Below are positions 17,130-25,309 of a stretch of DNA of 64,000 nucleotides, one piece after another. Below the pieces are notes generated by a model that did not search any database, was not told the DNA's origin, and saw only the letters and a program-made list of their open reading frames with translations. The position numbers and the translations under genes are program-made. This stretch comes from B10-G9 sp963712165. Lineage in GTDB: Bacteria; Chloroflexota; Anaerolineae; Anaerolineales; UBA11858. Within the stretch, counting starts at the first letter, position 1; the number at the start of each line of letters is the position of its first letter. The stretch lies in contig CAVQGY010000002.1 in assembly GCA_963712165.1 (NCBI GenBank), forward strand, positions 620,001-684,000, given 5' to 3'.

Positions 17130-17441
17130 TTAGTCCTTATGGCCAAGCACATTCTCTGCTCGGGCCAGAAGGGAATCGAGGTTTTTGTATGTATCTTCTG
17201 CCCTTTTGGCGACTTTACAAATGACAACAACTACTTCATTATCAAATATTGCATAAATAATCCGATACTGCCCTTGTCTAACCCGATATAAACGTTCTTC
17301 AAGTTTTACACAACCGGACGGCCTCGGATCTTCGCGAAGAGAGCGCATGGAAGTGACCACGCGCTCCAGTTGTTTTTTAGGTATTCGTATTAGCTGTTTT
17401 TCAACCTTGTGATGGATTTTTAGCGTATACCTTGGAGTCAT
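17130..17441 (-). CDS. RelE/ParE-superfamily toxin
   Basis: 103 residues. The RelE-like fold shows in YTLKIHHKVEKQLIRIPKKQ, LREDPRPSGCVKLEERLYRVRQGQYRIIYAIFD and a C-terminal VICKVAKRAEDTY. Basic residues around RVRQGQYRIIY match the mRNA-interferase surface. Its start overlaps the antitoxin stop by 4 bases. A toxin-antitoxin module of the Phd/YefM-RelE class in a single cassette would stabilise the array by punishing cassette loss. Confidence 0.85.
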   Translation of the reverse strand: MTPRYTLKIHHKVEKQLIRIPKKQLERVVTSMRSLREDPRPSGCVKLEERLYRVRQGQYRIIYAIFDNEVVVVICKVAKRAEDTYKNLDSLLARAENVLGHKD

Positions 17442-17698
17442 TGACCAATCCGCTCAAATACTTCTTCAGCATCTAATGCAACGTCAGGGTTTTCCATGTA
17501 CTCTGCAATAGCCTGGCGACCATCAAGTAGATCTTCTAGGAGTTCAACTCGTTCAACTAAACTATCAAAAAGCTCAGGATCGATTAGCATAGCCTTAGGT
17601 TTGCTGTGAGAAAGTACCAGGAGAGGTCCATCTTCCAAGGAAGTTAGTAAAGATGATAAATCTGATCTTAGCTCGGAAACAGTAGTTGTCCTAAACAT
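17438..17698 (-). CDS. Phd/YefM-type antitoxin
   Basis: 86 residues from MFRTTTVSELRSDLSSLL (ATG 17698, after GAGGGTGACT); two earlier in-frame ATGs are possible. The N-terminus has the Phd/YefM DNA-binding domain (TVSELRSDLSSLLTSLEDGPLLV, SHSKPKAMLID) and the C-terminus an acidic toxin-binding tail (DVALDAEEVFERI). It precedes the toxin with a 4-base overlap. The AT-rich stretch upstream (17700-17760) probably holds its own promoter. Confidence 0.85.
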   Translation of the reverse strand: MFRTTTVSELRSDLSSLLTSLEDGPLLVLSHSKPKAMLIDPELFDSLVERVELLEDLLDGRQAIAEYMENPDVALDAEEVFERIGQ

Positions 17699-17793
17699 AG
17701 TCACCCTCATAATGTACATAAATAATAATGAATTACGTACGCATTATATAACAAGAAAGGGGATTGTCAAGGATTTTAAGTGTATGGATTGGC

Positions 17794-18010
17794 AGCTAAC
17801 GGATGAGTTCACCCGTCCTGAGCGGAGCCCGAGCACTTCGCTTCGCTCTGCATAAACTCCGCCGAGGGGGCAGTTGAAGAGTCAGGTGGTCCCTCCTGAG
17901 CCCTTCGACTCTGACTCCGTCATCGTTCCCTTCGCTATAACTCAGGGCAGGCAGGGTAAACCTAGCCGAAGGGGACCTCCTGAGCAAAGCCGAAGGAGCG
18001 GGGGTTAGGC
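17794..18010 (-). repeat. attC site 17 (217 bp, repeat-loaded)
   Basis: Boxes AGCTAAC and GTTAGGC. Shares the GAGCACTTCGCTT, CTCCGCCGAGGGGGCAG and GAGCAAAGCCGAAGG modules of sites 6, 16 and 20. Confidence 0.8.
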
Positions 18011-18013
18011 AGA

Positions 18014-18826
18014 TCACATTCCCCAAAAAAGATAGAAGATCACTGCTTGTGGCCCATAATTCATTATGCCATGTAAGAGTGCTGGCGCAATAACACCTTC
18101 ACTTTTTTCACGAACTAATCCAAAAAACAGACCCGCAATAATCGTCCATATAACGTGAGGCCAATTCAGCGTTCCAGAAAACCAGCCTGCGTGCCAAAAA
18201 CCAAAAAGGATAGAGCTGATTATCAATCCCCATCCCCAACGAATTCCAAAAAACTGTTTGGGCTGGCCAAAAGCCGAATCAAGTCGAGATTGAATATATC
18301 CCCGGAACAAGATTTCTTCACTCAAGGCAACAAGCAGGTAGAAATAAATAATTGAGACAATGACACTTCCTAGCCTCGACGAAATCTGTGTCAGCATTGG
18401 AAACAGTAATAAACTGGACCCAGCCCCGATTTTTTGCCGAACGGGCTGTTTATGGCGGACCATCCAAGCAAACCAGATAAGCAGCCCAATTTCGATTGAG
18501 GAAATCAGGATTACGCCAACCCACTGCGTCCAATCTATCCAACTTAGAACGACACTTAACGTAAAAACGGGAAAGAAGCCCAGCTTGATGATTTCACCTT
18601 GATATGCCAATTTCTCCCGCATAGAGTTATCTTTTTGTTTTCGACAACTGATCAAGTAAATTGGGATTGATATCAACAGAAGAGTAGCATATCCTGCGAT
18701 ATGGTAACCGCCAAAAGAGTGGCTTATATTCGCGGCAACGGGATTTGATTGTATGGCCCAGAAAATATTAACCAACAAGAGGAAAATTAAGCTTACTTCA
18801 ATAACGGCAAGTATTTTAGATTTCAT
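18014..18826 (-). CDS. CPBP-family intramembrane glutamic protease
   Basis: 270 residues, about eight transmembrane helices. Motif 1 is SEEILFRGYIQSRL (EExxxR), motif 2 is FGFWHAG and motif 3 is LLHGIMNY. The catalytic Glu pair and both His are therefore present. Similar in function but not close in sequence to the CPBP protein at 7.5-8.2 kb, so the two were probably captured independently. Possible bacteriocin self-immunity role by analogy with known CPBP proteins. Confidence 0.88.
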   Translation of the reverse strand: MKSKILAVIEVSLIFLLLVNIFWAIQSNPVAANISHSFGGYHIAGYATLLLISIPIYLISCRKQKDNSMREKLAYQGEIIKLGFFPVFTLSVVLSWIDWTQWVGVILISSIEIGLLIWFAWMVRHKQPVRQKIGAGSSLLLFPMLTQISSRLGSVIVSIIYFYLLVALSEEILFRGYIQSRLDSAFGQPKQFFGIRWGWGLIISSILFGFWHAGWFSGTLNWPHVIWTIIAGLFFGLVREKSEGVIAPALLHGIMNYGPQAVIFYLFWGM

Positions 18827-18841
18827 CTCAATTAATTATGG

Positions 18842-18899
18842 ACCTGACGGATGAGCTCAGCGGTGTGTACACCAGCGTCCGCTGCAGTGCGGGTTAGGC
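18842..18899 (-). repeat. attC site 18 (58 bp, minimal)
   Basis: ACCTGACGGATGAGCTCAG on the left, GCTGCAGTGCGGGTTAGGC on the right, with only GTACACCAGC as loop. Almost the same sequence recurs at site 37 (34508-34565), 15.6 kb away. Confidence 0.82.
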
Positions 18900-18907
18900 A
18901 GAATCCA

Positions 18908-19564
18908 TTAATCCGCAAGCCCAACCTCGCGAGCAAGATCATCATAAAATGCGATCTGAGCTTCTATCCTCTCTTTAGCCCAAAATCCTGAAATGTCGAA
19001 ATAAAAAGAATCGGGAAGATCAGTAAATTTCTTTGTATTATCTTTACCAAACTGGGCTATCTCGCGGAATCCCATGATCTTGTCGGGAAATGCAGGAATA
19101 CCACACATGAATGCAGCAATACTGACTGCACCTACCTTGGACAATTTATCTGCATCCCAGAGAATTCGTGCATCTTCCGCATCTTCGGGAATAGTTCTAG
19201 GTGGATTAGAATGATTAGCCACGCAATAACATACTGCTTCTACTTTGTCTTCTGGGAAACCGAGCGAGGCGAGATGCTCGCGTGCCCATTGTTCGGCTTC
19301 AGCAGGATGATTATTGTCCTGGTATTGTGGCTGAAACCGATCATGGATCCATACCGAAGCAATAACAACTTCCTCGTCTCCGCCAACTAATTCCATCAAT
19401 CGTGTAGCATCTCTTTCTACCTGCAAGACATGCTCAAGCCGATAATTGAAATATGGGGGATTGTCAGGTGTAGAGCCAGGCCAATGGCTATGAGCGGCTT
19501 CTCGTGTGATCGATTCCAAATCAGATCGCAAGATTGCTAGCCATTCACTGGTTATACTTCTCAT
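18908..19564 (-). CDS. HD-domain metal-dependent phosphohydrolase-like protein
   Basis: 218 residues. The HD signature is split as H (FNYRLEHVLQVERDA), HD (VIASVWIHDRFQP), H (CYCVANHS) and D (ILWDADKLSKVGAV), the usual metal ligands of the YedJ/YpgQ-like HD superfamily. These act on nucleotides or other phosphoesters. Substrate unknown. Intact ligands argue for an active enzyme. Confidence 0.82.
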   Translation of the reverse strand: MRSITSEWLAILRSDLESITREAAHSHWPGSTPDNPPYFNYRLEHVLQVERDATRLMELVGGDEEVVIASVWIHDRFQPQYQDNNHPAEAEQWAREHLASLGFPEDKVEAVCYCVANHSNPPRTIPEDAEDARILWDADKLSKVGAVSIAAFMCGIPAFPDKIMGFREIAQFGKDNTKKFTDLPDSFYFDISGFWAKERIEAQIAFYDDLAREVGLAD

Positions 19565-19608
19565 GCCTGTTCCTTGATTCGACTATAAAAAGATGAATAT
19601 AGAATTCT

Positions 19609-19745
19609 ACCTAACGGATGAGCTCACCCGCAGCCACATAATTAGTATAAAGCAAAAAGTCAGCAGGTCTTGTTATTAAAGATTTATTACACATCGCTTT
19701 TAATGGCCACCGCGACTTGGCTGTCGGGTGGAGCGTGGGTTATGT
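19609..19745 (-). repeat. attC site 19 (137 bp)
   Basis: Boxes ACCTAAC and GTTATGT; CACCCGCAGCCA pairs with TGGCTGTCGGGTG. The loop is AT-rich and unlike other sites in the array. Confidence 0.78.
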
Positions 19746-20129
19746 ACTCGATCTAGATTCACTTTCATAACTATCAGATACAAGATGAAAGTGAAGTTGA
19801 TCAACTTCTTGGGCATTGCCACCATTAGCAATTAAACGATATCCAAAACTATCTAGGCCAAACCTCTGAACCAGCTCTTTTACAGCCTCAAATAAGCCAG
19901 ATTCAAATCCAGAGTCATCTGATGGCAAGTCCATTAATGATCTGAACTTGGCTTTTGGAACGATAAGAATATGGAGTGGATATGATGGAGATGGATGATA
20001 GAAAGCAATCAGTGTATTGGTCTCAATCAGTTTCTCGCCCGGGATCGCAAAACTAAAATAAGCAATGATCCAGTGTAGGATCAAGCCGCCTAACCAGGTT
20101 TTAGCGATCGAATACAGGAAACGGTTCAT
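19740..20129 (-). CDS. HIT-family protein
   Basis: 129 residues. LIAFYHPSPSYPLHILIVPKAKF and the C-terminal VDQLHFHLVSD give the HxHxH-type histidine triad in reduced form (LHFHL). A hydrophobic N-terminal stretch (LGGLILHWIIAYFSFAI) is unusual for HIT hydrolases and may be a membrane anchor. HIT proteins hydrolyse nucleotidyl linkages such as AMP-lysine or Ap4A. The last His of the triad should be checked. The TAA stop lies in the attC right box. Confidence 0.78.
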   Translation of the reverse strand: MNRFLYSIAKTWLGGLILHWIIAYFSFAIPGEKLIETNTLIAFYHPSPSYPLHILIVPKAKFRSLMDLPSDDSGFESGLFEAVKELVQRFGLDSFGYRLIANGGNAQEVDQLHFHLVSDSYESESRSST

Positions 20130-20154
20130 GTTTTTAGAGAGTTAAGCCTAATGT

Positions 20155-20264
20155 ACATAACGGATGAGCTCAGCGGCTCTTAGCGGACCCCGAGCACTTC
20201 GCTTCTCTCTGCATAAACTCCGCCGAGGGGGCAGGCGAAGAGTCAGGTTGAGCGGGGGTTATGT
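20155..20264 (-). repeat. attC site 20 (110 bp)
   Basis: Boxes ACATAAC and GTTATGT. Carries the GAGCACTTCGCTT and CTCCGCCGAGGGGGCAG modules but not the long repeat arm. Confidence 0.78.
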
Positions 20265-21242
20265 TGCTTCATGTGTTCTAGAGCGTTTAAGAATTTTCTG
20301 TGCTGCTAATGTGACCCATCTTGACGGGTCCTTCTTTTGTCCGAATTCCCAAGTTTTCCAATCCATCCAAATTGATCCAGCTGTAAATCTGCCAATTTCA
20401 TCAGCCTTTTGATTTATCACTTCAATCATTTCGTGCAATCGGTGGTCTTCCAGTGTCCAAGGTATTTGCGTCAATACGTCCGCGACATGTAATATGTCGT
20501 ACCAAATCAATGGTGCTTTCATTTTAGAAAAATCTGTTCCCATCGCAAATAAATAGGGACGCCTTTCTTTTCTCTGCTCCCAAAGGGATAATATTGTTTC
20601 TACCCCGATTTTTACTGCTGGATTTTTATATTGATCAGGAAACTGTGTTAATAATTGCAGCATCACCAAAGTAGCATATGGACACGGGTCAGATATCCTT
20701 CCAGGCCCCCTGAATTTTCCCAAAACTGGAGAAACAGAGCATGGCCATCCATTGTCTCTATGCAATTCAACAAGATAATTGACTGCATTCTGAACTTGGG
20801 TTGTCTTTCCTTCTCCGAATTTCACTAGAGAATACGCAACTAATGGTGCATCACAAAGCATCCATGCATACTGATCTTCTCCTGTTCCACCATATCCAGG
20901 TTTAATATTTACTAATACCTGGAACTGGTTTTCGGGTGATTGATATTGTTTTATACGCTTGATGATTTTGGCAATTCCGGGATCATTTGCCTTCAATCCA
21001 ATATCTGCCAGAAAGCCAAGTTTATGTAGATGATGGCCAGCCTTTTTATGTGATTTCAAGATTGGACCGGGCCAATCTGATAATTCGGTTATTAAGTTTT
21101 GGATTTCGGGATTGGATAAGGTTGCATTATATGCATTTATTACTTGGGGTTCGTTTTCTGCCTGATCAAGCAAATCTAGACGCGTGCGATATTCTATCCA
21201 GGGTTCTCCATCTAATAACCAACTGATCAATTCTTCATTCAT
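20259..21242 (-). CDS. Alpha/alpha-toroid (terpenoid-cyclase-like fold) protein, unknown role
   Basis: 327 residues. WLLDGEPWIEYRTRLDLLDQ, SHKKAGHHLHKLGFLADIGL and VEHRD-type repeats with DNGWPCSVSP suggest the alpha-helical barrel seen in prenyltransferases, squalene cyclases and related proteins. I recall relatives misannotated as NifH-like; there is no P-loop here. No cyclase DxDD motif is evident. Function unknown. Its stop is supplied by attC site 20. Confidence 0.55.
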   Translation of the reverse strand: MNEELISWLLDGEPWIEYRTRLDLLDQAENEPQVINAYNATLSNPEIQNLITELSDWPGPILKSHKKAGHHLHKLGFLADIGLKANDPGIAKIIKRIKQYQSPENQFQVLVNIKPGYGGTGEDQYAWMLCDAPLVAYSLVKFGEGKTTQVQNAVNYLVELHRDNGWPCSVSPVLGKFRGPGRISDPCPYATLVMLQLLTQFPDQYKNPAVKIGVETILSLWEQRKERRPYLFAMGTDFSKMKAPLIWYDILHVADVLTQIPWTLEDHRLHEMIEVINQKADEIGRFTAGSIWMDWKTWEFGQKKDPSRWVTLAAQKILKRSRTHEAT

Positions 21243-21280
21243 TAATTCTCGTCCTTTTGACAGGAAAAATCCTTATAGCA

Positions 21281-21515
21281 ACATAACGGATGAGCTCACT
21301 TGTCCTGAGGCACGAAGGGTTGCGAAGCATCTACCCTGCGGGTAAGGGCACCCGCATCCGGGTCCAATTTTCAATTTTCAATTTTCAATCTCCAATTCAT
21401 CCCGGCTGTCAGGTGGTCCCTCCTTCGCCCTTCGATTCTGACCCCATCATCCCTCCCTTTGTTGTAGCTCAGGGCAGGCAGGGTGAACCTGGCCGAAGGG
21501 GAGCGCAGGTTAGGC
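21281..21515 (-). repeat. attC site 21 (235 bp)
   Basis: Boxes ACATAAC and GTTAGGC. The loop joins GGCACGAAGGGTTGCGAAG, the AT-rich CAATTTTCAATTTTCAATC block and a CAGGCAGGGTGAACCTGG arm. Confidence 0.8.
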
Positions 21516-21526
21516 GGTATCTTTAA

Positions 21527-22039
21527 TCATTCTTCTTTATCAAAAAACAATTCCTTAATCGGTGGACCATCATCAATCAGAACCAGCTGATTATTTCGTA
21601 TTTCTACGCGATCAACAAATAATAAATCTTGAATAAATTGAGAGCTATCATACTTCGTAACTAAAACCCTGGAATAATCAGAGATCTGTTTATATCCTTT
21701 TGGACAGCTTTCTAAAGAGGATTCGATTCTAGTAATATCAAGCCTGCCTCTTGGTCCCAACTTTAAATCGCCATGATAAGTATTGCATCCATCATAACCA
21801 TATATTGATTCGGGTTGAAAGATCACAGATTGTTCGTTCCAATAATAGACAATATCAATATTCGATTCCTGATCAATACTTGGTGCTCGTTTTCCATCCA
21901 CCAAAACACTGGCTAGCTTCCATTCACCCTCCAAGGAGTTCCTGTACATAATTTGATCATTAAAAACGAAAATATATATTCCGATGGAAAATATTGCTGC
22001 TGCGATAATTCCTAAGAGAATATACAAACGCTTTTTCAT
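21527..22039 (-). CDS. META-domain protein, membrane-anchored
   Basis: 170 residues. One N-terminal transmembrane helix (LYILLGIIAAAIFSIGIYIF) is followed by a META/HslJ-like domain: LEGEWKLASVLVDGKRAP and the diagnostic GYDGCNTYHGDL with a later ESCPKGYKQ, the Cys pair that usually forms a disulfide. HslJ proteins relate to heat shock and outer-membrane stress; role here unknown. Confidence 0.8.
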   Translation of the reverse strand: MKKRLYILLGIIAAAIFSIGIYIFVFNDQIMYRNSLEGEWKLASVLVDGKRAPSIDQESNIDIVYYWNEQSVIFQPESIYGYDGCNTYHGDLKLGPRGRLDITRIESSLESCPKGYKQISDYSRVLVTKYDSSQFIQDLLFVDRVEIRNNQLVLIDDGPPIKELFFDKEE

Positions 22040-22049
22040 GAATATATTC

Positions 22050-22257
22050 GCCTAACGGATGAGCTAACTTGGCGCCGGGCCAATTTTTAATTTTCAATTT
22101 TCAATCTTCAATTCATCCCGGCTGTAGGGTGGTCCCTCCTGAGCCCTTCGTCTCTGACTCCATCATCGCTCACTTTGTTATAACTCAGGGCAGGCAGGGT
22201 AAACCTGGCCGAAGGGGACCCTCCTGAGCGAAGTCGAAGAGGAGCTGGGGGTTACGG
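22050..22257 (-). repeat. attC site 22 (208 bp)
   Basis: Boxes GCCTAAC and GTTACGG. The loop has the TTTTCAATTTTCAATC block and the CAGGCAGGGTAAACCTGGCC arm. Confidence 0.78.
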
Positions 22258-22285
22258 TGCATATAAAAATAATAACTTATGGTTC

Positions 22286-22984
22286 TCAAAATGCTTGATT
22301 GTATCGTTGCCTAAGTTCTTCCTCAGAGATCAAAGGTCGACTGATCATTTCAAGAGATTTGTGGTTCAAAACACCTTTTTGGATAAATTCGCTGCCAATC
22401 TTTCTTAATTCTTCCAAAATCTCTTCCCCGTCATTGGTGTATTGACCTTCCTGCTTCATAGCAAATGCATGGGGTCTGAGAACTGCCCCACTGAATTCCA
22501 CGCTTGCATTTTCGGCTAGTTCTTCAACGATGCGAACTACAGTGCTCATGTTTTCCTTTTCCCACCAGCCACCGGTTGATACTAAAACGAGCTTCTTAAT
22601 GTTCACTCCCGGCCGAAAACGGGCTCTTGTGCGATCTTGGCGAAACTCAAGATAAGGTTCCACTAATGGACATAGACGATTGATAAAATTTTGCATGGCG
22701 CCAGGAAGTGGGATGTAAACAGGTGTGGCAATGATGAGAATAGCAGCTTCCTTTAATTTTGGGTAGAGTATTTGCATACCATCATCAAAGCAACAATTTC
22801 CTGGGCTCTCGTACCAACAATACATACTCCCGCAAGAGCATGGTTTGATTTCTAATTTACTGGCATAGAATAATTCAACTTCTGCTCCAGCATCAGTTAT
22901 GCCTTGAATGAAGGGAGAAAGGACCGCAGCTGTATTTCCCTTACCTTTTCGGGGACTCCCATTAATTGCCAATACTTTTACCAT
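22286..22984 (-). CDS. Flavodoxin-like NAD(P)H-dependent FMN reductase
   Basis: 232 residues. MVKVLAINGSPRKGKGNTAA is the FMN phosphate-binding loop of the NADPH-dependent FMN reductase / iron-sulfur flavoprotein group. A Cys-rich stretch (PCSCGSMYCWYESPGNCCFDD) recalls the compact [4Fe-4S] motif of iron-sulfur flavoproteins, though spacing differs. IIATPVYIPLPGAMQNFINR is the second conserved block. Probably an electron-transfer flavoprotein. Confidence 0.82.
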   Translation of the reverse strand: MVKVLAINGSPRKGKGNTAAVLSPFIQGITDAGAEVELFYASKLEIKPCSCGSMYCWYESPGNCCFDDGMQILYPKLKEAAILIIATPVYIPLPGAMQNFINRLCPLVEPYLEFRQDRTRARFRPGVNIKKLVLVSTGGWWEKENMSTVVRIVEELAENASVEFSGAVLRPHAFAMKQEGQYTNDGEEILEELRKIGSEFIQKGVLNHKSLEMISRPLISEEELRQRYNQAF

Positions 22985-23017
22985 ATTAGCCTCCTTGGAG
23001 AGTTATATTACTTTTGC

Positions 23018-23132
23018 GCCAAACGGGTGAGCTCACCTGGCGCTGGGGCTAGCTGTCAATGATTATAGATGAAGAACCAATAATGGGGATTAAAGACCGG
23101 AGCCTGGCGTTCAGGCGCAGCGGGGGTTATGT
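23018..23132 (-). repeat. attC site 23 (115 bp)
   Basis: Left GCCAAACGGGTGAGCTCAC, right GCGGGGGTTATGT; loop with GATTATAGATGAAGAACC, the family otherwise found mainly near intI. Confidence 0.72.
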
Positions 23133-23141
23133 GCAAAATGC

Positions 23142-23720
23142 CTATGGATAAGGTCTAACCAGGTAGTATCCATAAGCGATGACTTCCCTGAATATTGAGT
23201 AAATATCTCTAAGGCCAAAATAATATGCGTGAGCGGAGTAGACAGATCCCAAATCAAACTTACTACAAGCCAGTTTTATTCTTGGTATGTGGAAATAGTT
23301 AGATATGACCATAACACTAGACAGATTATTTTTTTCCATGATCTGGAGGGAGTTCTCAACGGTCATGAAAGTATTCATCCCATTATTATCAACAAGTAAA
23401 TTGGACTCGGGAATTCCTTGTGATACTAGGTAATCCTTCATGACTAAAGCTTCATTAAATCCTTCTTTTCCCAAACCACCACTCACAATAACCTTTTCAA
23501 AGTAGTTGGTGCTATATAGTTGAATAGTCCGGTTTAAGCGGGATAAGAGACGTGCAGATGGTTCCCCTGATGGCATTACTTTATTTCCGAAGACTAATCC
23601 AACATCAGCTGGCCCTAACTCATCAGTGAGTCCATCCCATATGATTAATCCAGCTGATAAAGCAAACAAGATTGACGCAGCTAGAGTAATTACCTTGGCC
23701 TTCCTTTTCCAAGTTTTCAT
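23142..23720 (-). CDS. YdcF/SanA-type DUF218 membrane protein
   Basis: 192 residues. One N-terminal membrane helix, then the DUF218 fold: ADVGLVFGNKVMPSGEPSARLLSRL, EKVIVSGGLGKEGFNEALVMKDYLV, NTFMTVENSL and MVISNYFHIPRIKLACSK. These match the ElyC/SanA/YdcF group linked to envelope and peptidoglycan or lipid-carrier metabolism. The conserved acidic and His residues appear present. Confidence 0.85.
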   Translation of the reverse strand: MKTWKRKAKVITLAASILFALSAGLIIWDGLTDELGPADVGLVFGNKVMPSGEPSARLLSRLNRTIQLYSTNYFEKVIVSGGLGKEGFNEALVMKDYLVSQGIPESNLLVDNNGMNTFMTVENSLQIMEKNNLSSVMVISNYFHIPRIKLACSKFDLGSVYSAHAYYFGLRDIYSIFREVIAYGYYLVRPYP

Positions 23721-23727
23721 TTTTTTC

Positions 23728-23948
23728 TCCTAACGGATGAGCTTCGCGAAGCATCCTTTAGGGCACCTGCAGCCGGCTCCAATTTTTAATTTTCAACCTT
23801 CAATTCATCCCGGCTGTCTGGTGGTCCCTCCAGAGCCCTTCAACTCTGACCCCATCATCGCTCCCTTCGTTATAACTCAGGACAGGCGTGGCAAACCTGG
23901 TCGAAGGGGACCCTCCTGAGCAAAGCCGAAGGTGAGCGTTGATTAGGA
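23728..23948 (-). repeat. attC site 24 (221 bp)
   Basis: Left TCCTAACGGATGAGCTTCG, right GTTGATTAGGA (core G replaced by A). Contains AT-rich and CAAAGCCGAAGG modules. The right box supplies the stop of the next gene. Confidence 0.72.
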
Positions 23949-24224
23949 TGCCCCTCCATCTTGATTAAGCTCGACCCCAAGCTCAATTACAGCTTTAGTG
24001 GTCTCGTATTTGATTTGGGATGAAATAAAACCGAGGGTGAAAGCAACCAGAATGGGGGAAATCAAAAATAGCTCTAAACACTCAAGGCGACCCAGCATAC
24101 CAAAAGCAAAAAAAGCAAGCAGAGAAAGAATGAGGATCGTTCCTGCTAGAAGCATATTCCGATGGGCTGTGCGGCGTCGAATCTCCAGGATCTCCAAATA
24201 GGATTTTAGTGAGGTTTCCTTCAT
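23943..24224 (-). CDS. Small two-helix membrane protein
   Basis: 93 residues with two hydrophobic helices (AGTILILSLLAFFAFGML and FLISPILVAFTLGFI) between a basic N-terminal helix and a short acidic tail. TAA lies in the attC right box. RBS AAAAGGAG is 6 bases from ATG. No family recognised. Confidence 0.65.
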   Translation of the reverse strand: MKETSLKSYLEILEIRRRTAHRNMLLAGTILILSLLAFFAFGMLGRLECLELFLISPILVAFTLGFISSQIKYETTKAVIELGVELNQDGGAS

Positions 24225-24305
24225 GCTAATCTCCTTTTCAGCGCGAATCTAGAAATTATTCCCTGATCAGAATCACGAATATTATAAAACAAAAGGAATA
24301 AGGCA

Positions 24306-24469
24306 ACCTGCCGGATGGACTTCGTGAAGCATCTTTTCGGGCACCTGCTGCAGGCTTCAAGTAATCAGCAATCAGACTGCCCGGTCGGAAGCGAAGCTTC
24401 CCCCGGTCGTTCGCGCAGCGAACATCCTGCTGTCATCCGGAGCGTTGCGGAGGAGAGCGGGGGTTAGCA
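24306..24469 (-). repeat. attC site 25 (164 bp)
   Basis: Left ACCTGCCGGATGGACTTCG, right GAGAGCGGGGGTTAGCA; loop with AAGTAATCAGCAATCAG and CCCGGTCGGAAGCGAAGC. Confidence 0.72.
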
Positions 24470-24474
24470 ATTCC

Positions 24475-25023
24475 CTAATCAGGGAACCAGAATTTCCTAC
24501 TAATAAATGGGGGATCTCTTTCAATTCGCAATAAGGCTAGATTGTCGAGCTGGAATTCGAAACTCGGCTTTTCTAGCGTGCTTAAGAATGACCAAACTAA
24601 CTCAAACTTCTCAGAAGTTACACCTTTTGATGCCAATGTGACATGATAGTGTAAATCAATAGTATCAAATTCTGCCCAAGTAACCCAGTTGATCTTTCTC
24701 AAACCTTCAAATAATGATTCATGAATATCACGGATCCCTTGTGCCGGAGTGCAATCTATGAAAACAACATGATCGTTTGTGTGATCAAAAGAACCAAAAT
24801 CCAGTAGTTGCCATCTGGACTTTGAGTTGTTTACACAAACCTCTTGGACGACTTCTTCCACTATGGATATGTCTTCAACAAGAAAACCATATTTAAATGT
24901 GATGTGGGCAGGAACAGAGTGATTCATTTCTAGGTCGAAACGTTTTCCAATTTCATAACGTAGTTCGAAATAATAGTTGCTAACATCCTTTGGAAGAAGA
25001 GAAACTATCGCGACTTCAATCAT
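24475..25023 (-). CDS. 2H phosphoesterase (2'-5' RNA ligase-like)
   Basis: 182 residues. Two HxT/S motifs, PAHITFKYGF near residue 40 and LHYHVTLAS near residue 130, define the 2H superfamily active site. Members hydrolyse cyclic nucleotide phosphates, 2'-5' linkages or act in RNA repair; some remove 2'-5' oligoadenylate-type signals. The substrate is unknown, but such activity could tie to nucleotide-signal defence. Start ATG 25023. Confidence 0.82.
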   Translation of the reverse strand: MIEVAIVSLLPKDVSNYYFELRYEIGKRFDLEMNHSVPAHITFKYGFLVEDISIVEEVVQEVCVNNSKSRWQLLDFGSFDHTNDHVVFIDCTPAQGIRDIHESLFEGLRKINWVTWAEFDTIDLHYHVTLASKGVTSEKFELVWSFLSTLEKPSFEFQLDNLALLRIERDPPFISRKFWFPD

Positions 25024-25043
25024 AGATTATCAGTTTGGGGAAT

Positions 25044-25220
25044 TGCTAACGGAAGAGCTCACCCGCAGCAGGATCTATATTCAGTATACAGTATTCAGCG
25101 ATCAAACTGCCCGGTGGGAAGCGAAGCTTCCCCTGGTCTTCGGTCTCTTTTCCCCGGTCGTTCGTGCAGCGAACATCCTGCTGTCATCCGGAGCGTTGCG
25201 GAGGAGAGCGGGGGTTATGC
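25044..25220 (-). repeat. attC site 26 (177 bp)
   Basis: Left TGCTAACGGAAGAGCTCAC, right GAGAGCGGGGGTTATGC; loop with CAGTATACAGTATTCAGCG and a GTCATCCGGAGCGTTGCGG segment shared with site 25. Confidence 0.75.
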
Positions 25221-25309
25221 GGCATAGCATCGATCAAAGGACGAAGTCGGGATCCCCCGCAACGACCAGTTCGATACCTTTCTGAACCCATACTACATCC
25301 TCTGATTCC

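Noticed and set aside
7253..18010. REP-like modules as an insertion sequence or transposon
   Set aside because: No transposase frame or target-site duplication accompanies them; they look like short non-coding dispersed repeats.
17796..18026. Minus-strand ORF of 76 residues
   Set aside because: It lies wholly inside attC site 17 and encodes only repeat sequence.
20259..21242. NifH-type nitrogenase reductase label remembered for similar proteins
   Set aside because: The protein has no P-loop or cluster Cys; it is an all-helical barrel type.
9141..21526. Plus-strand ORFs beginning MSSLVLRHEGLRSIYPAGKG at several places
   Set aside because: They are translations of the long attC repeats themselves (sites 7, 13, 14, 21); they start in the attC left arm and end in or just after the loop.
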